Source: CAWAPS01 sp963783945 (GTDB lineage Bacteria > Actinomycetota > Acidimicrobiia > Acidimicrobiales > Palsa-688). From it: a stretch of DNA of 64,000 nt. The notes under the pieces are model-generated. The model saw only the letters and a program-made list of their open reading frames with translations, made no database searches and was not told where the DNA came from. Position numbers and translations under genes: made by a program. The stretch spans positions 1-64,000 of the forward strand of contig CAWAPS010000004.1 in the NCBI GenBank assembly GCA_963783945.1, read 5' to 3'. Below, piece after piece: positions 1 to 10,017 of this stretch (position 1 is its first letter; every line of letters starts with the position of its first letter).

Positions 1-59
1 CCCTGCGGGCTATCGAACGCGCTGTCGTCAAGGAGGCCAACAGCGTGCCCTGGACATGA
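1..59 (+). CDS. 3' end of an upstream gene (partial)
   Basis: The first 59 bases read in one frame to a TGA, ending RAIERAVVKEANSVPWT. The stop overlaps the ATG of the next reading frame (ATGA), the usual sign of translational coupling. Given the CpaF-like neighbour it may belong to a Tad-type secretion or conjugation operon. Too little is present to name it. Confidence 0.35.
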   Translation, partial: LRAIERAVVKEANSVPWT

Positions 60-255
60 GCGCACCCGGCGGACGAGAACAGCTGCGAGCCTTGCTCGAT
101 CTGGAGGTCGTCAAGTGGCGCACGGAATACCGCAAGGTTTGCGCCCCCTCGATATTGCCGACCCCGAGGCGGCCGTCGAGCGGGCATTGCGGAACCTGAC
201 TGGATATGGGCCGCTTGAACCACTCCTCGAAGACCCTGACGTGCGGAAATTATGA
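56..255 (+). pseudogene. CpaF/TadA/VirB11-like ATPase, N-terminal fragment
   Basis: The reading frame starts MSAPGGREQLRALL, shifts frame near 140, then gives LDIADPEAAVERALRNL followed by TGYGPLEPLLEDPDV. That last motif is the hallmark entry to the N-terminal domain of CpaF/TadA secretion ATPases, which power Tad pili or conjugative transfer. Homology ends right after DPDV and a stop follows three codons later. No Walker motif is present, so the gene was cut here, probably by arrival of the cassette array. Confidence 0.6.
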
Positions 256-496
256 TATGGGGATAACCGAACAGGTGTTTTCCGCTAAGACGCAGCTCAG
301 CGGACTATTCGGCGGACCGATCGTGACCCGAAATGACCGCTCCTTGCCCTTCGTAAGGGCACACCAAGGGCACGACCCGCCACCCCCTACTACCGGCTCG
401 CATCCGTTCCTCAGTCACCGTGCGCTCATGCTGGGGCGGGCGAGGCCGCGTCTCATTTCATGCTGACGGTGGTCGGAGACGGCCAGGCGTTCAGAA
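256..496. other. junction between truncated ATPase and IS21 element
   Basis: No convincing gene. It contains ATTCGGCGGACCGATCG (about 309), loosely like a core half-site, and ends with the direct repeat TTCAGAA (490-496) of the IS21 element. Removing that element restores the palindrome CGTTC-A-GAACG. This is where an array boundary or attI would be expected, but none can be proven. Confidence 0.3.
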
Positions 497-599
497 TGTC
501 GTGCGCCAGCTTGATGGGACCACCCCAGCGCCAGTGTGATGGGACCACCTGTCCAGGGTTTCAGTGTCGGCGTTGCGATGATGACTGAGCTCGGCCGAA

Positions 600-1407
600 T
601 GGTCAAGTAGGTCGGCGGCGACGCGGCCCGTGGCGTGATGGTTCCGACGTCGAGGCCGGGGTTTTCGGCGGTGCCGGTAGGACTCGCCGTCGAGGACGAG
701 TTCGTAGGCGGCGGACTGGAGCCGGTCGATCGCGGACTGGGCTAGCAGCGGGTCGGCCATCGGGCGAGCCATTCGGCGGCTCGCGGTTGGAGGTGGTGAT
801 GGTGGCGGCGGTGCGGTGCCGTTCGACGATGAGCTCGTAGATGTCGGCGGTGTCGGTGGCGTCCATCGGCTGCAGGCAGAAGTCGTCCAGGATCAGCAGG
901 TCGACGCGCAGGAGCTTGCGGATCTCGGCGTCGTGGCTGTTGTCGAGCCGGGAGGCTCGGAGGCGTTTGAGCAAGCTGTCGGCGCGCTCGAAGTGGACGC
1001 TGTGGCGGCGCGCGGATGGCGGCGTGGCCCAGCGCGGTGGCCAGGAAGGTCTTGCCCACCCCGACCGGGCCCATGATCATCGCGTTGTGGCCGGCGTCGA
1101 CGAACCGCAGCGAGAACAGCTCGTCCAAGACCTGGCCGGTCGTAGGTGATCTTCGCGGTGTCGTCGAAGCGCTCCAGCCGCATGGCCGCGTCCAGGCCGG
1201 CGGCGCGGCGCGCGGCGCTGCGCGGAGGTGGCGTCGCGGCGGGTGACCTCGTCGGAGAGGACCAGCTCCAGGAACTCGGCGTGGCCGAAGTCGCGGGCGC
1301 TGGCCAGGGCGAGCCGCTCGGGGAGGGTGCGCAGGCAGCTGGCCGAGCTTGACCCGGCGCAGCAGCGACCGCAGCTCGGGGGTGATGACCGGCGCGGGCG
1401 GGCTCAT
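600..1407 (-). pseudogene. istB: IS21 helper ATPase IstB (frameshifted)
   Basis: IstB is the AAA+ transposition helper. In successive frames one reads PELRSLLRRVKLGQL, ITYDRQVLDELFSLRFVDAG, the Walker A segment MIMGPVGVGKTFLATALGHA and the Walker B region LLRVDLLILDDFCLQPMD. At least three single-base frame changes separate them. The start overlaps the istA stop by 4 bp. The downstream IS copy at 55.4 kb is a diverged homologue. Confidence 0.85.
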
Positions 1408-3001
1408 GGCGCGCGCCGCCTGGTCTGTGGCCGGCGGCGGCGTGCGACGGCGAAGTGGGAGGCGGGCGCGGGCGAACCGCGGGCGCGGGCAGGCTGGCCG
1501 CGGGAGCGGCGCGGGTGTGCGGCAGGTGCTGGGCCTCGGTGCCGCGCTCGAGCATCCGCCCGATCAGGGCGACGCTGACGGCCTCGGCCTCCAGCGCCCG
1601 CGCGCAGGCGGCCTCCACCCGGCCCGGGCCCCACTTCTTGACCAGGCCCAGCAGCGCGTAGACCTGGCGCATCTTGGTCCAGGGCAGCGGGTGGTCCAGC
1701 AGCGCCGCGGCGTAGGCGCCGATCGCCGGCCCGGCGTCGTCGGCCAGCCGCTGCAGGTAGCCGAGGTCGCGCATCGCGTAGGTGCGTCTTGTGCGCGGGC
1801 AGGTCGGCGGGGTCGGTGACCCGGCCGCCGGGGCGGGCGCGGGGATGGGCTTGACCAGCTGCCCGCGGTAGTAGACCCGGACCAGCTGGCGGTCGGCGCG
1901 GACGTCGACGTGCGTGCCGATCAGGTTGCCCGGGACCGAGTACAGCGCCTTGGCCACCTCGATGTGGTGGTCGCGGTGCACCTTCGGGCTGGCGTAGATG
2001 CGGCAGGTCGTAGGGGAGCACCGGCGCCGGGAGCAGCACGTGGCGCCTCCTCCAGGGCGAACAGCTCGGCCGGGCGGCACCGGGTGGTGCGGTGGATCCG
2101 CTGCCCGGCCCGGCGCGCGCACCAGGCCGCCGCCCGGCGCTGGGCGTCGGCCAGGTCGGTGAAGGACTCCCCGGCGAAGAAGCTGCCGCGCACGAACTGG
2201 ACCGTCCGCTCGACGCGGGGCTTGTCGGCGGGCGGCGGACCCGGGCCGGGTCGATCACGAAGCCCCGGTCCTGGGCGTACTCGGCGAAGGCCCGGTTAAG
2301 CCGGGGCTCGAGCGGGTGGGCCCGGTCCACGACCGCGGCCATGTTGTCGGGGATCGACGACCTTGAAGACCCCGCCGAAGAACGCCCACGCCGCCTCGAA
2401 CCCGGCGATGACCGCCGTCAGGTCCTGGCGGAAGCTCAGCCACACAAAGCAGTGCCGGCGAGTAGACCGCGGTGAAGATCAGGGCGTGCACCACCCGGCG
2501 GCGCCCGGCCTCCGGGTCATCAAGACAGGCCCATCTTCCCGAAGTCGACCTGGCATTCGGCGCCCGGCTCGCCGTCGGCGACCCGCACGGTCGTGCTCGC
2601 GCCCGCGGCCGTGGCCCAGCACCTCAGCGCGTAGCGGTGCAGCGTCCGCTCCGGGACCACCACGCCCTCGCGGGCCAGCAGCTCCCCGGCCTTGACCACC
2701 GTCAGGCCCGCGTCCAGCAGCTCTTGATCTGCTCGTGGTGCGCCGCAGCCCGCCCAGCTCTGGCCGTGGCCGTCGGCGCGGTGCGGGCGGACCCGCTCCA
2801 GCACCCCGCCGATCAGCTCATCGCTCAGCTGGCCCTCGCCCCCTTCGCGGTCCAGCCCGAGCCTGACGCCGCCGCCACGTACCGGCGGACGGTCTTGCGG
2901 TCCACCCCCGCCAGCCGCTCCACCGAGCGCAGCCCCTCGCCCCGCAGCCACAGCCGCAGCACCTCTCGGATCTCGTGCACCCGCACCTCCCGGAACGCCA
3001 A
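1404..3001 (-). pseudogene. istA: IS21 transposase IstA (frameshifted)
   Basis: The N-terminus, from a TTG start, gives FREVRVHEIREVLRLWL, then the helix-turn-helix segment GVDRKTVRRYV. The central DDE integrase region and the segment on RVERTVQFVR and FFAGESFTDLADAQRRA are spread over several frames. It is the transposase of the surrounding IS21 element. Frame changes near 2830, 2500, 2330 and 2100 mean it is not intact as written. Confidence 0.85.
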
Positions 3002-3187
3002 CGCCGCTCCCAGATCCGCTGACCGCTGGCGGCGAGTGAACCGGCAGCGGACCGCCACTGGTGGACCCCCGGAAGGTGGTCCCATCTACTGCGCAGGGTG
3101 GTCCCATAACTGGCGGACAGTGGTCCCATGCCGCTGGCGAAACTCAGCTCAAGGTGGTCCCATGCTGCTGGCGGGCGACATTCAGAA

Positions 3188-3615
3188 CGAACTTGTACAC
3201 AACTACGGCCGTCCACAGGGCAGTCGGTCGAAAGCTGTGGGGGCTTGACTGAACGGAGGCGTGTTCTGGGGGAAGACCCACGACACCGAGTCAGCGTGGA
3301 TCGCCGGTTCGGAAGCCTCGGTCTCCAAGTCCTTCAGGGGGTGTTGATGGGGTGATTATGCGCCTTCGGCAACGGTCGAGCCATGGCGATGTTCGGCGGG
3401 ATGTCTGCTCCGCGAGAGCCAACCTGGCTAACTGATATAGCCGTCGTTACGAGCGGCGAACTGCCTTCCCTTGCCCGCCCGACCGCAGGCGCAGATGAGG
3501 AAATACGGGCTCGTTCTTGTCCTCCCCGTGTAGATGCGTCTAGTGTGGAGGCGGGGACGAGGGGACGGACGGCCAGTCGAGACGCCTGAGGCGGGTTATC
3601 AGGGTCTCCGACACC
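3188..3615. other. start of array, no confident gene
   Basis: Several open frames cross this stretch on both strands but none shows a recognisable family or a good ribosome site. A distal-type half-site GTGTTCTGGG sits at about 3262. The first clear cassette gene begins at 3616. Confidence 0.3.
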
Positions 3616-3820
3616 GTGACCCGGGTCGGGATCGCCGTCCGCCTTGTCAGCACAGTGGTCCTGACCAGCTTGTTCATCGTTGAACTCGCCGACCATGCCG
3701 GGCGTGGCGCTCATCACCTTCTTCGGCGCTCTGTGGTTCAGTCTCTCGTCGGTGGCCTCGATTCGACGTATGAAGAGGTTCAGGTCGCCGCAGAATCCTG
3801 GAGCGGCTCAAACCATCTGA
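3616..3820 (+). CDS. small two-helix membrane protein (frameshifted)
   Basis: From a GTG start the protein has one hydrophobic segment, VGIAVRLVSTVVLTSLFIV. After a frame change near 3690 a second follows, PGVALITFFGALWFSLSSV, and then a basic tail IRRMKRFRSPQNP. Two membrane helices and a cationic C-terminus match the small membrane proteins elsewhere in this array (21988, 51828). Function unknown. It is the first cassette whose gene reads into its own site. Confidence 0.5.
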
Positions 3821-3856
3821 ACCGGGAACTGACCGCTCGGGAATCAGCGCTCTGCG
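3812..3856 (+). repeat. attC-like site
   Basis: Distal half ATCTGAACCGG overlaps the stop of the preceding gene; core GGGAATCAG|CGCTCTGCGC, crossover 3847/3848. Only about 30 bp apart, a compact form. Confidence 0.5.
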
Positions 3857-3889
3857 CTAGGAGATGAATTGGCCGAGAGTCACCGTCAT

Positions 3890-4467
3890 TCAGATAACTC
3901 CCCCAGTGCCCGTTTCAGTAGCGTCACGAAGGGGGCCTAGGGCACGGACGACTATCCGATCTATAGAGCGCATCAGACGGACACCGGCAGGGAGATCCCC
4001 GACAAAGACCGTCCGCGTCTGCCTCTTGCAGGGCCTGCTCCTTGTCCGTCTTCGCGCGAAGTGGACGCCGCCCTCGATATGAGCAAGCTGCGCTATCAGG
4101 TCACGAACGGACACATCATGCCCTCTAACTCGCATGACGTGCCGCGCCAGAAGTCGCTGTCCAGCTTTCCCACGACAGGGTTCACCAGGCCTGGCGGGCC
4201 GACCTGTTTCGGCTTGAGCCCATCCTGTACCGACCAGAACACTGGCCGTCGTGGAGCAACACCACGTCTTCGTACCGGGTCGGTCCGTTGAACGTGAAGC
4301 GGATCGTGAGCCGGTGCGAACGGTTGACGCGGTGTATGAAGCCGGCTCTTGTCGATGAGCAACTTCCGTACCAGGGCCGAGCTGGCCAAGACTTCGTACT
4401 CATCGTCGCTGTCGGCCCGAGCAGCCAGGTCGTTGACGGTGTGGCAGAACAGACGGTCCGGGTCCAT
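3890..4467 (-). pseudogene. conserved hypothetical cassette protein (frameshifted)
   Basis: Reading across three frames gives MDPDRLFCHTVNDLAARA, then RLTIRFTFNGPTRYEDVVLL, then VFWSVQDGLKPKQVGPPGL and HDVSVRDLIAQLAHIEGGVH. I recognise the last two segments as a recurrent bacterial hypothetical-protein family, about 190 residues long, without known function. At least two single-base shifts interrupt it. It is opposite in direction to the flanking sites. A weak further site may lie at about 4488-4545. Confidence 0.5.
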
Positions 4468-4611
4468 AGCTCCAGGATGTCAGCCAGGTCCGACCGAGCA
4501 GTTCAATTGCGAGTGCGAACGTGCCGGTATGGCTGATTCGTCGTCGGTCGTCAATGCCGAGTCGGCAGGGAGGATGACGGCAGGGCTGTTCCGGGGACGA
4601 CCGGGGGGTTC

Positions 4612-4818
4612 TTGGTACTCAAGGTCCGATACGTAGGTCGCGGTTACACGGTAGAGGTCGCGCCACCGCACGCTCGGGCTACGTGGTCCTCTCCAGCGCC
4701 TCTCACCCCGATGGAGGTACTTGCCGAACTGTCGAACGGGGATGCCCCTCGACGGATGCCCACCGATGCCCTCGACGTGACAGAAATGGACTGGCGTCCC
4801 GTTCCGACGCTGATGTGA
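4612..4818 (+). CDS. hypothetical cassette protein
   Basis: TTG start, 68 residues: VLKVRYVGRGYTVEVAPP at the N-terminus and TDALDVTEMDW near the C-terminus. The central PLTPMEVLAELSNGDAPRR resembles the L-x-x-x-E-x-L-x-x-G segment of a small hypothetical family, but no function can be assigned. It is followed by the site at 4851. Confidence 0.45.
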   Translation: MVLKVRYVGRGYTVEVAPPHARATWSSPAPLTPMEVLAELSNGDAPRRMPTDALDVTEMDWRPVPTLM

Positions 4819-4850
4819 TAAGACGCCGATAGGAAGGCTCAGGCCGCCCA

Positions 4851-4918
4851 GCGCTTAACCACAGCGCACTTGATTATCGCTCAGGCACCGACCCATGGGC
4901 CGGATTCGGCGATCGGGC
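4851..4918 (+). repeat. attC-like site
   Basis: Distal half GCGCTTAACC, close to the classical RYYYAAC; core CCGGATTCGG|CGATCGGGC, crossover 4909/4910. Confidence 0.6.
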
Positions 4919-4928
4919 TCGGAAAGGA

Positions 4929-5223
4929 TCACTCGAAAGGTCGGACGAGAACTCGTGTCAGTCCAGAGCGCATGAATCCATCGCCCGGGCCAATAATACC
5001 GCCGGAACCTCCCGTATCGTCACGATCTTCGATTTGGACCAAGTCCGGGCCATGGTTGTAGACGAACAACATGACCCTGTCAGCGGCGTGCCGTTCTGAC
5101 CTCGACCTCATCCTCCTCGATGAGGACAGTGGTAGTGCCAGGACTATTCAGGTTGCCGTTAGGCAGCGGAGCGAAGATCGGCAGAACCAGCAGAAGCGCA
5201 GACACGACCTGCGAGTCTTTCAC
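4929..5223 (-). CDS. small secreted or membrane-anchored protein (frameshifted)
   Basis: From GTG the protein starts VKDSQVVSALLLVLPIF, a likely signal or anchor. It continues GTTTVLIEEDEVEVRTAR and, after one frame change near 5095, gives ADRVMLFVYNHGPDLVQIED and IIGPGDGFMRSGLTRVLV. Unknown function. It is opposite to the next gene (5344), with which it shares one cassette. Confidence 0.45.
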
Positions 5224-5343
5224 TCTTCCTCGCTTCCTCGTGAACCTTGCGCCGAATGAGAGCGCACCTGGTTATGGGATGGCGTTCCGAGGAAGCGCGT
5301 AGTCGGCGTTCGGCGGCGCCACCCAGTGAGCGATGATAGGACC

Positions 5344-5514
5344 ATGAACGTCGACGACGTAATAGAGACGCTGAAGAGCTTCCTGGTCGGCCTCCAGACT
5401 CGGGATGCGTCCATGGCTGCGGAGGTCCGGCACCTTGAGCTGGTCTTCGATGGCGAGGAGGGCCTGTTCTCCATCACCAGCGACATAGGGGCGGGCTGGG
5501 CGGCACTGCGCTGA
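5344..5514 (+). CDS. small hypothetical protein
   Basis: ATG start after GATAGGA; 56 residues, acidic, MNVDDVIETLKSFLVGLQTR, ending SDIGAGWAALR. It ends 2 bp before the distal half-site. Composition and codon use look coding, but no family is recognised. Confidence 0.5.
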   Translation: MNVDDVIETLKSFLVGLQTRDASMAAEVRHLELVFDGEEGLFSITSDIGAGWAALR

Positions 5515-5515
5515 G

Positions 5516-5602
5516 CGCCATAACGTTCACAACGTGCCCGACCCACCGTCCAGACAGTCGGGCCTTGCCGAGCAGCAAAGCGGTGGATTCGGCGATCCGG
5601 GC
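5516..5602 (+). repeat. attC-like site
   Basis: Distal half GCCATAACGTTC directly after a stop codon; core GGTGGATTCGG|CGATCCGGG, crossover 5592/5593. A textbook gene-then-site arrangement. Confidence 0.65.
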
Positions 5603-5839
5603 GGCTGGAGGGTCCGGAAGGGTCACCACCCTCGGTGACGAAGCCCACACGGTCGGAGCCGCCGTTCATGCCGCCCGTCACCGACGGTCCGCAGCTGGCG
5701 AGGCCGCGCAGATCGGACAATAGGAGTCAGTGCGTCAGTGGTCGTTTCACGATCACCTGCCAGGCGTCGTCCCGTGTGCGGAGAAGTCCTCCGGCACAGA
5801 CGCACGGCTGGTCGACCCTTTTGGCAATCGTCATCGGTT

Positions 5840-6381
5840 TCAGAAATGGCGGATGTTGACGCCGGGATCATCCCGATCAGTGGCGCAGTTGATCGGGGGG
5901 CGGCCCGGCTCGTAGTGCCGCAGTTCGATTTCACCGTCGTCGCCGTTCGCCAGTTCTAGCTTCAGAAGGCGGAGGCCACCCATGGGAATCCGACCGCCCG
6001 AGCCGCTAGCTCGTCGAGGTAGGACGTGGACCCAGGCTCGGTTGTAGCTTCGATCATCTCGTCTCCGGTCGCTACCTCGTAGGCGCGGCCGCGCTCCTTA
6101 CCCATTCGCTCAATCAGCGGACCGATCCCACCTTTGGTGGCGCGATGGACACGGCAACGTAGGCCGACCAGGTCTCTCAGGATCCGGGCATTGTTGACCG
6201 TTTGCTCTGCGAGACTGGGCGGATCGGCGATCTGGTCGGCCCATCGATCCATCACGACGCCGGTTGGCGGCTCTAGCCCATGGCGGCGCCACTCCTCAGC
6301 CACGATGGCCGAAGGCTTATTGGTCCAGTTGTCGGCGGCTCGTTGTATGGCCGACCGCCGAGCCTGCCTCCTTCGTGACAT
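5840..6381 (-). CDS. hypothetical protein (probably frameshifted near the C-terminus)
   Basis: ATG at 6381: MSRRRQARRSAIQRAAD, then WTNKPSAIVAEEWRRHGL and VRLRCRVHR-like basic segments, to YLDELAARAVGFPWVASAF and a stop at 5962. Another frame continues coherently as LELANGDDGEIELRHYEPG to 5840, so the true protein is probably longer, with a frame change near 5990. No family recognised. Confidence 0.45.
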
Positions 6382-6900
6382 CTCTGAGATCGACCTGCCA
6401 AGACCCGCCCCAGGTTCAGGCGGTCAGGTGCCTTGTCGGCTCCGTGTGCTCGTCGTTGCTGTCGGTGGCGCATCTGCCGGGTCTTGTTGCAATCACAGTC
6501 CTCGGGCCAGCTAGCCCATCCGCCGGAGGTAGCCGGGCAATCAGCGTGGCACTCGCAGCTACACAAGCGGCCATCAGTAGCTCGGGGGGCGTCTAGGTGA
6601 ATTCCCTGGAGGTCGAAACCTTCGCATCGCCACAAGCAACGGGGCGTGAGGGCAGTCCGAATGTTCGCTGCGATCACACGGGAAGTCGCCCCACGGGGCC
6701 TCATCGTCGTCGTCGCCCTGATCGAATACTCCGTTCTCGTCCGGTTCCTCCTTCGCCGTCCACCCTGACAGTGTCTCACGCGACTGGCAACCGGGTTGTG
6801 CGGGAAGTTCGGACCCAAAGGAAGGAACAAGATCGAATCCACGCCAGATCAGCAGAGCAGTCGATTACGGATCACGGGTCACGGCGGCTGACTGATTCGG
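6382..6900. other. cassette segment without a confident gene
   Basis: Long overlapping open frames exist on both strands. The minus-strand frame contains a cysteine-rich stretch (CSCECHADCP and EDCDCNKTRQM at 6490-6560) that could be a small metal-binding protein, but start, stop and family are unclear. The stretch ends in the core half-site GATTCGG that received IS110 copy 1. Confidence 0.3.
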
Positions 6901-7162
6901 CACGGAGAATGTAGCTAGAGCTGCTCGGTCATCCACCATGACGGTTGGTGGGCGTTACGGTCGGCTTGCCTAGGCCTGGTCTGACTTATAAGCATGGTTG
7001 ACGGTCAGCCTGTCTTGATGAGCGTGGTTCGGCTGGGCCCGAGGTGGTGGCCTGTCGTTTGTGTGTGGCGGATCGCCCTGCGGGAACAGGACGATCCACC
7101 GTGCCGCACGATGGCGGCGGTGCCATCCCGAACCCGATCACTAAGGAAGGGATGGACTGTCA

Positions 7163-8203
7163 ATGGTAGGTAGCTCGCGCCGGGTGACTGGTGGTGTGGA
7201 TACGCATCTGGAGGTGAATGTGGTCGCGGCCTTGGACCGCATCGGTGGTCTGTTGGGCGTGGAGTCGTTCCCGACGACGATGGAGGGCAACCGGCAGCTA
7301 CTGGGATGGCTGCGCGGCTTCGGCCGGGTGGCCCGGGTCGGCGTGGAGGGCACGGGGTCGTATGGGGCGCAGCCTGGCCCGGTTCTTGCGCGACGCAGGT
7401 GTAGAGGTGCTCGAGGTGGATCGACCCAACCGTCAGGAGCGGCGGCGTAAGGGCAAGAACGACACGGTCGACGCCGTCGAGGCGGCCCGGGCTGCGCAGG
7501 GTCAGCGTCAGCTGGGGGCGGCCAAGACCAAGGACGGGAACGTGGAGGCCATCCGTGCGGTGATGGTGGCCAAGACGCTCAGCGCGGGATATGAAGATCG
7601 CTTCGCTGAACCAGATCCGCCATCTCGGGTTCACTGCCCCAGAGGAGATCCGCCAGTCACTGCAAGGGGTTTCCCGCCGACTGATCGCCAAGCGGGCTGC
7701 AGCGATGCGACCCAGGGCCGACGCCGACCCGGTCACCTATGCCACCAAAACCGCGCTCACGAACCCTCGGCCGGCGTGTCCTCGAACTCGACGCGGAGCG
7801 CAACGAACTCGACCGGCTCCTCGACAACTTGCTGGCTGACACCGCGCCCGGGTTGCTCAGCCTGTATGGGGTGGGCAAACACGCGGCAGCCAACCTGCTG
7901 GTGGCCGCAGGCGACAATCCCGATCGACTCCGCTCGGAGCCGGCCTGGGCCCGACTCTGCGGTGTCAGCCCGCTCGAAGCCTCATCGGGCAAGACCGTTC
8001 GTCACCGGCTCAACCCCGGCGGCAACCGCCAAGCCAACGCAGCGTTGTGGCACATCGTCATCACCAGAATGAGCTCCGACCCCCGCACCGCCGTCTACGT
8101 CGAACGGCGAGCCAAGGAGGGCCGTACCAAGAAAGAGATCATCCGGGTCCTCAAACGCTACGTCGCCCGGGAGGTCTACCCCTACATCATCGCCGCCGTC
8201 TAA
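7163..8203 (+). pseudogene. IS110-family DEDD transposase, copy 1 (frameshifted)
   Basis: DEDD residues are visible: D in GGVDTHLEVN, E in VEGTGSYG, and the D pair in KGKNDTVDAVEAA. The C-terminal Tnp20 domain reads LLSLYGVGKHAAANLLVAA and LNPGGNRQANAALW, containing the catalytic-serine region. The start MVGSS is conserved in copies 1-3 behind AAGGGA. Frame changes near 7370, 7590 and 7755 are absent from the other copies. Confidence 0.85.
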
Positions 8204-8420
8204 ACGGCGAACACTCTGGCGGCGGGCCTGACCCGAGAATCGGCTGACAGCCCTAACGGCTCGTCCTTAGAACGATCTGTCGACCCGCTGCCACCCTCTC
8301 AAGATCCCGTCGACGGGGGCCAGCTGGCCTACTAAGAGCTTGCCCGAGCTGGCCCATCCGTGTCTTGCCGCAACCCCCGCCGACGAACCAACAGAAAGCC
8401 CGAAAATGACCCCTTGACAT
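8204..8420 (+). ncRNA. candidate bridge RNA region of IS110 copy 1
   Basis: The 220 bp between transposase stop and element end is non-coding and conserved in all four copies. It contains GAATCGG (8237-8243) and, 29 bp later, CGATCTGT (8273-8280). These match the left (GATTCGG) and right (CGATCTGG) halves of the attC-like target. IS1111-type elements are reported to carry their bridge RNA downstream of the transposase. Guide role inferred. Confidence 0.45.
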
Positions 8421-8475
8421 CCCTAGGAGCATCGATCGGGTCGCTCTTTCTGCGGTCTGATAGATGTGTGGGACT

Positions 8476-9669
8476 GTGAGCAGGAGCTTTCAGGTCTTTC
8501 TGGCCGAGGCATTGGAGATCGGACCGATCCTTGAAGGCCTGGGATGGGCACCCGTGTCCGAGAGTGAGACCTGGTCGCCGAACTACCGCCTCGGACAGCT
8601 CCGTCTGGAGGGGAGGGAATGGTTCGCCGATATCTGGGGGCCTAGCCCGATGTCGTGGGAGGACGCTCCTCCCGAGGCGGTCGCACTTCTTGCCGGTATC
8701 TCGTGGCATGTGGAGGTTTCGCTGGAGGGTTCTTCTGAGGCGGGCTTGAAGAAGGTGATGCGAGCGGTACGAGCGGTGGCGACGGCGGGCCGGGGAGTGG
8801 TCGCCGACGAGGACAATGTGTGGAGGGCAGGGAGCGCACGAAGGACTAGGTGGTCGATCCCGGTATCACCGCTGAAGTCAGAGACCGAGACGTTGACGTT
8901 GATCTGGTTGACTCTTGACCGCTCGATTTACACCCCGGATGGGGCCACGGCGTTCGTTGAGACCCTGAACCGGATCCTTCCCGAGGCGGTGCCTGTTCGT
9001 TGGGGCGACTTCGAGCCGCTGCCGCTGAGCCTCGAACGAGACGGCCTGGCCGGGCTGGCCGAATACATCGTGCACGCGCAGGATCAGCTTGTCTTGACCA
9101 AAGTTCGACCGCCGTTTTCCGACCTGGTGATCCATCGAGCGGGATTCCTCCGTCTCGGACCGGGTCAGGACAATCCAGTCGCACTTCGTGTCCAGATGGG
9201 CGGGTCGATCCTGAACCAGCTTGGCTGGGGCCGACAGCTGGCCGTCGCCTTCGGAGACATATCCGGGCTACTCCATCCCTTCTACGCCGAAGCTCGCCTT
9301 TGGCCCAACCGGGGGTTCGTCGAGAACCCTCGGGGAGGAATCGACTGGAAGGCGAGCCGGGAGTCAGCTGTTGGGCCCCCGCCCGTCAGCGACTGGCGGT
9401 GGAACGGGTTTCCACGGGTCGCGCCGATGGCCATGGTGGTTGGACCGCCGTATACCGCCCACTGGCACCTCGCCGGCGGCGCTCGACTGGACGACCTGAT
9501 CCTCTACAGCGGAGAGTCGTGGCCTGACCCACCACCAGGCGGTGTACCCGTGGCGGCGGCGGATCTCCTGCAGGAGTATGACCCATACAGCGTCTGGACA
9601 GACAGCACCCTTAGCGGGTCGCACCCAGGCCGCCAACCAACGATCTGGCCTTTCCATACCAACATCTGA
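8476..9669 (+). CDS. hypothetical protein, paralogue of the 33.3-kb gene
   Basis: Start chosen at the GTG at 8476 because it matches the paralogue's first residues (SRSFQVFLAE). 397 residues, soluble, no signal peptide. Shared blocks with the second copy include ISWHVEVSLEG, DEDNVWRAGSARRTRW, WNGFPRVAPMAMVV and SWPDPPPGGVPVAA. No known domain recognised. The two copies sit about 25 kb apart in oppositely oriented arms. Confidence 0.6.
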   Translation: MSRSFQVFLAEALEIGPILEGLGWAPVSESETWSPNYRLGQLRLEGREWFADIWGPSPMSWEDAPPEAVALLAGISWHVEVSLEGSSEAGLKKVMRAVRAVATAGRGVVADEDNVWRAGSARRTRWSIPVSPLKSETETLTLIWLTLDRSIYTPDGATAFVETLNRILPEAVPVRWGDFEPLPLSLERDGLAGLAEYIVHAQDQLVLTKVRPPFSDLVIHRAGFLRLGPGQDNPVALRVQMGGSILNQLGWGRQLAVAFGDISGLLHPFYAEARLWPNRGFVENPRGGIDWKASRESAVGPPPVSDWRWNGFPRVAPMAMVVGPPYTAHWHLAGGARLDDLILYSGESWPDPPPGGVPVAAADLLQEYDPYSVWTDSTLSGSHPGRQPTIWPFHTNI

Positions 9670-9680
9670 ACCCGAGGTCG

Positions 9681-9748
9681 TTCGCAGAACAGCAGCGCAG
9701 CCTGTTCGGTTGTCGCGTCAACGATCGCGCCCGAGTCGTTATTCGCTC
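9681..9748 (+). repeat. attC-like site
   Basis: Distal half TTCGCAGAACAG; core CCCGAGTCG|TTATTCGC, here with the canonical G-TT at the crossover. Follows the 8476 gene. Confidence 0.5.
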
Positions 9749-10017
9749 TATCGGTCTGGCAGCGAGCCCTACCCTTACCAACTGGCCGACCTGCCGGTAA
9801 GGGACGGATCCGGAGCCGCAATCCTTCGGGGTCGAAGGCTGAAAGGCAGGAAGTAGACCCGGTCCGTACCCCATCCCAGAACGTGGGCGCATCCAGTTAT
9901 GGCTCTCGCCCTCGGGATGACGCGGGAATCGGCGTTCTCGGGCTCTCGCGGGAACCCTGGACCATCTGACCGTGTACCGTGTGTGGGCTGAGTTGCAGGG
10001 GCATGAGGAGGATGGCG
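9749..10017. other. short cassette without a recognisable gene
   Basis: About 185 bp between two sites with only short open frames on both strands, then the leader of the lipoprotein gene. No promoter motif is clear. Confidence 0.3.
9874..9940 (+). repeat. attC-like site
   Basis: Distal half ATCCCAGAACGTGG; core GCGGGAATCGG|CGTTCTCGG, crossover 9932/9933. Confidence 0.6.

Larger units (their letters stand above)
497..3180 (-). mobile_element. IS21-family insertion sequence, copy A
   Basis: The left end begins TGTCGTGCGCCAGC (497) and the right end is the inverted GCTGGCGGGCGACA (to 3180). It is flanked by a 7-bp direct repeat TTCAGAA at 490-496 and 3181-3187. The right end carries four repeats of GGTGGTCCCAT between 3065 and 3170, the multiple transposase-binding sites typical of IS21 ends. 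It encodes istA and istB on the minus strand, both frameshifted. Confidence 0.9.
6901..8432 (+). mobile_element. IS110/IS1111-type element, copy 1, inside an attC-like core
   Basis: The 1532-bp element runs from CACGGAGAATGTAGC to CCCTAGGAGCAT. The host sequence reads ACTGATTCGG before it and CGATCGGGTC after it, so it splits a core half-site exactly at the crossover. There are no terminal inverted repeats or target duplication, as expected for IS110. Three further copies lie at 19274, 30385 and 52193, all in the same position and orientation relative to the core. Confidence 0.9.

Noticed and set aside
893..2342. Long open frames overlapping the IS21 genes on both strands
   Set aside because: They are Pro/Arg-rich GC shadows of istA/istB; only fragments matching IstA/IstB motifs were kept.
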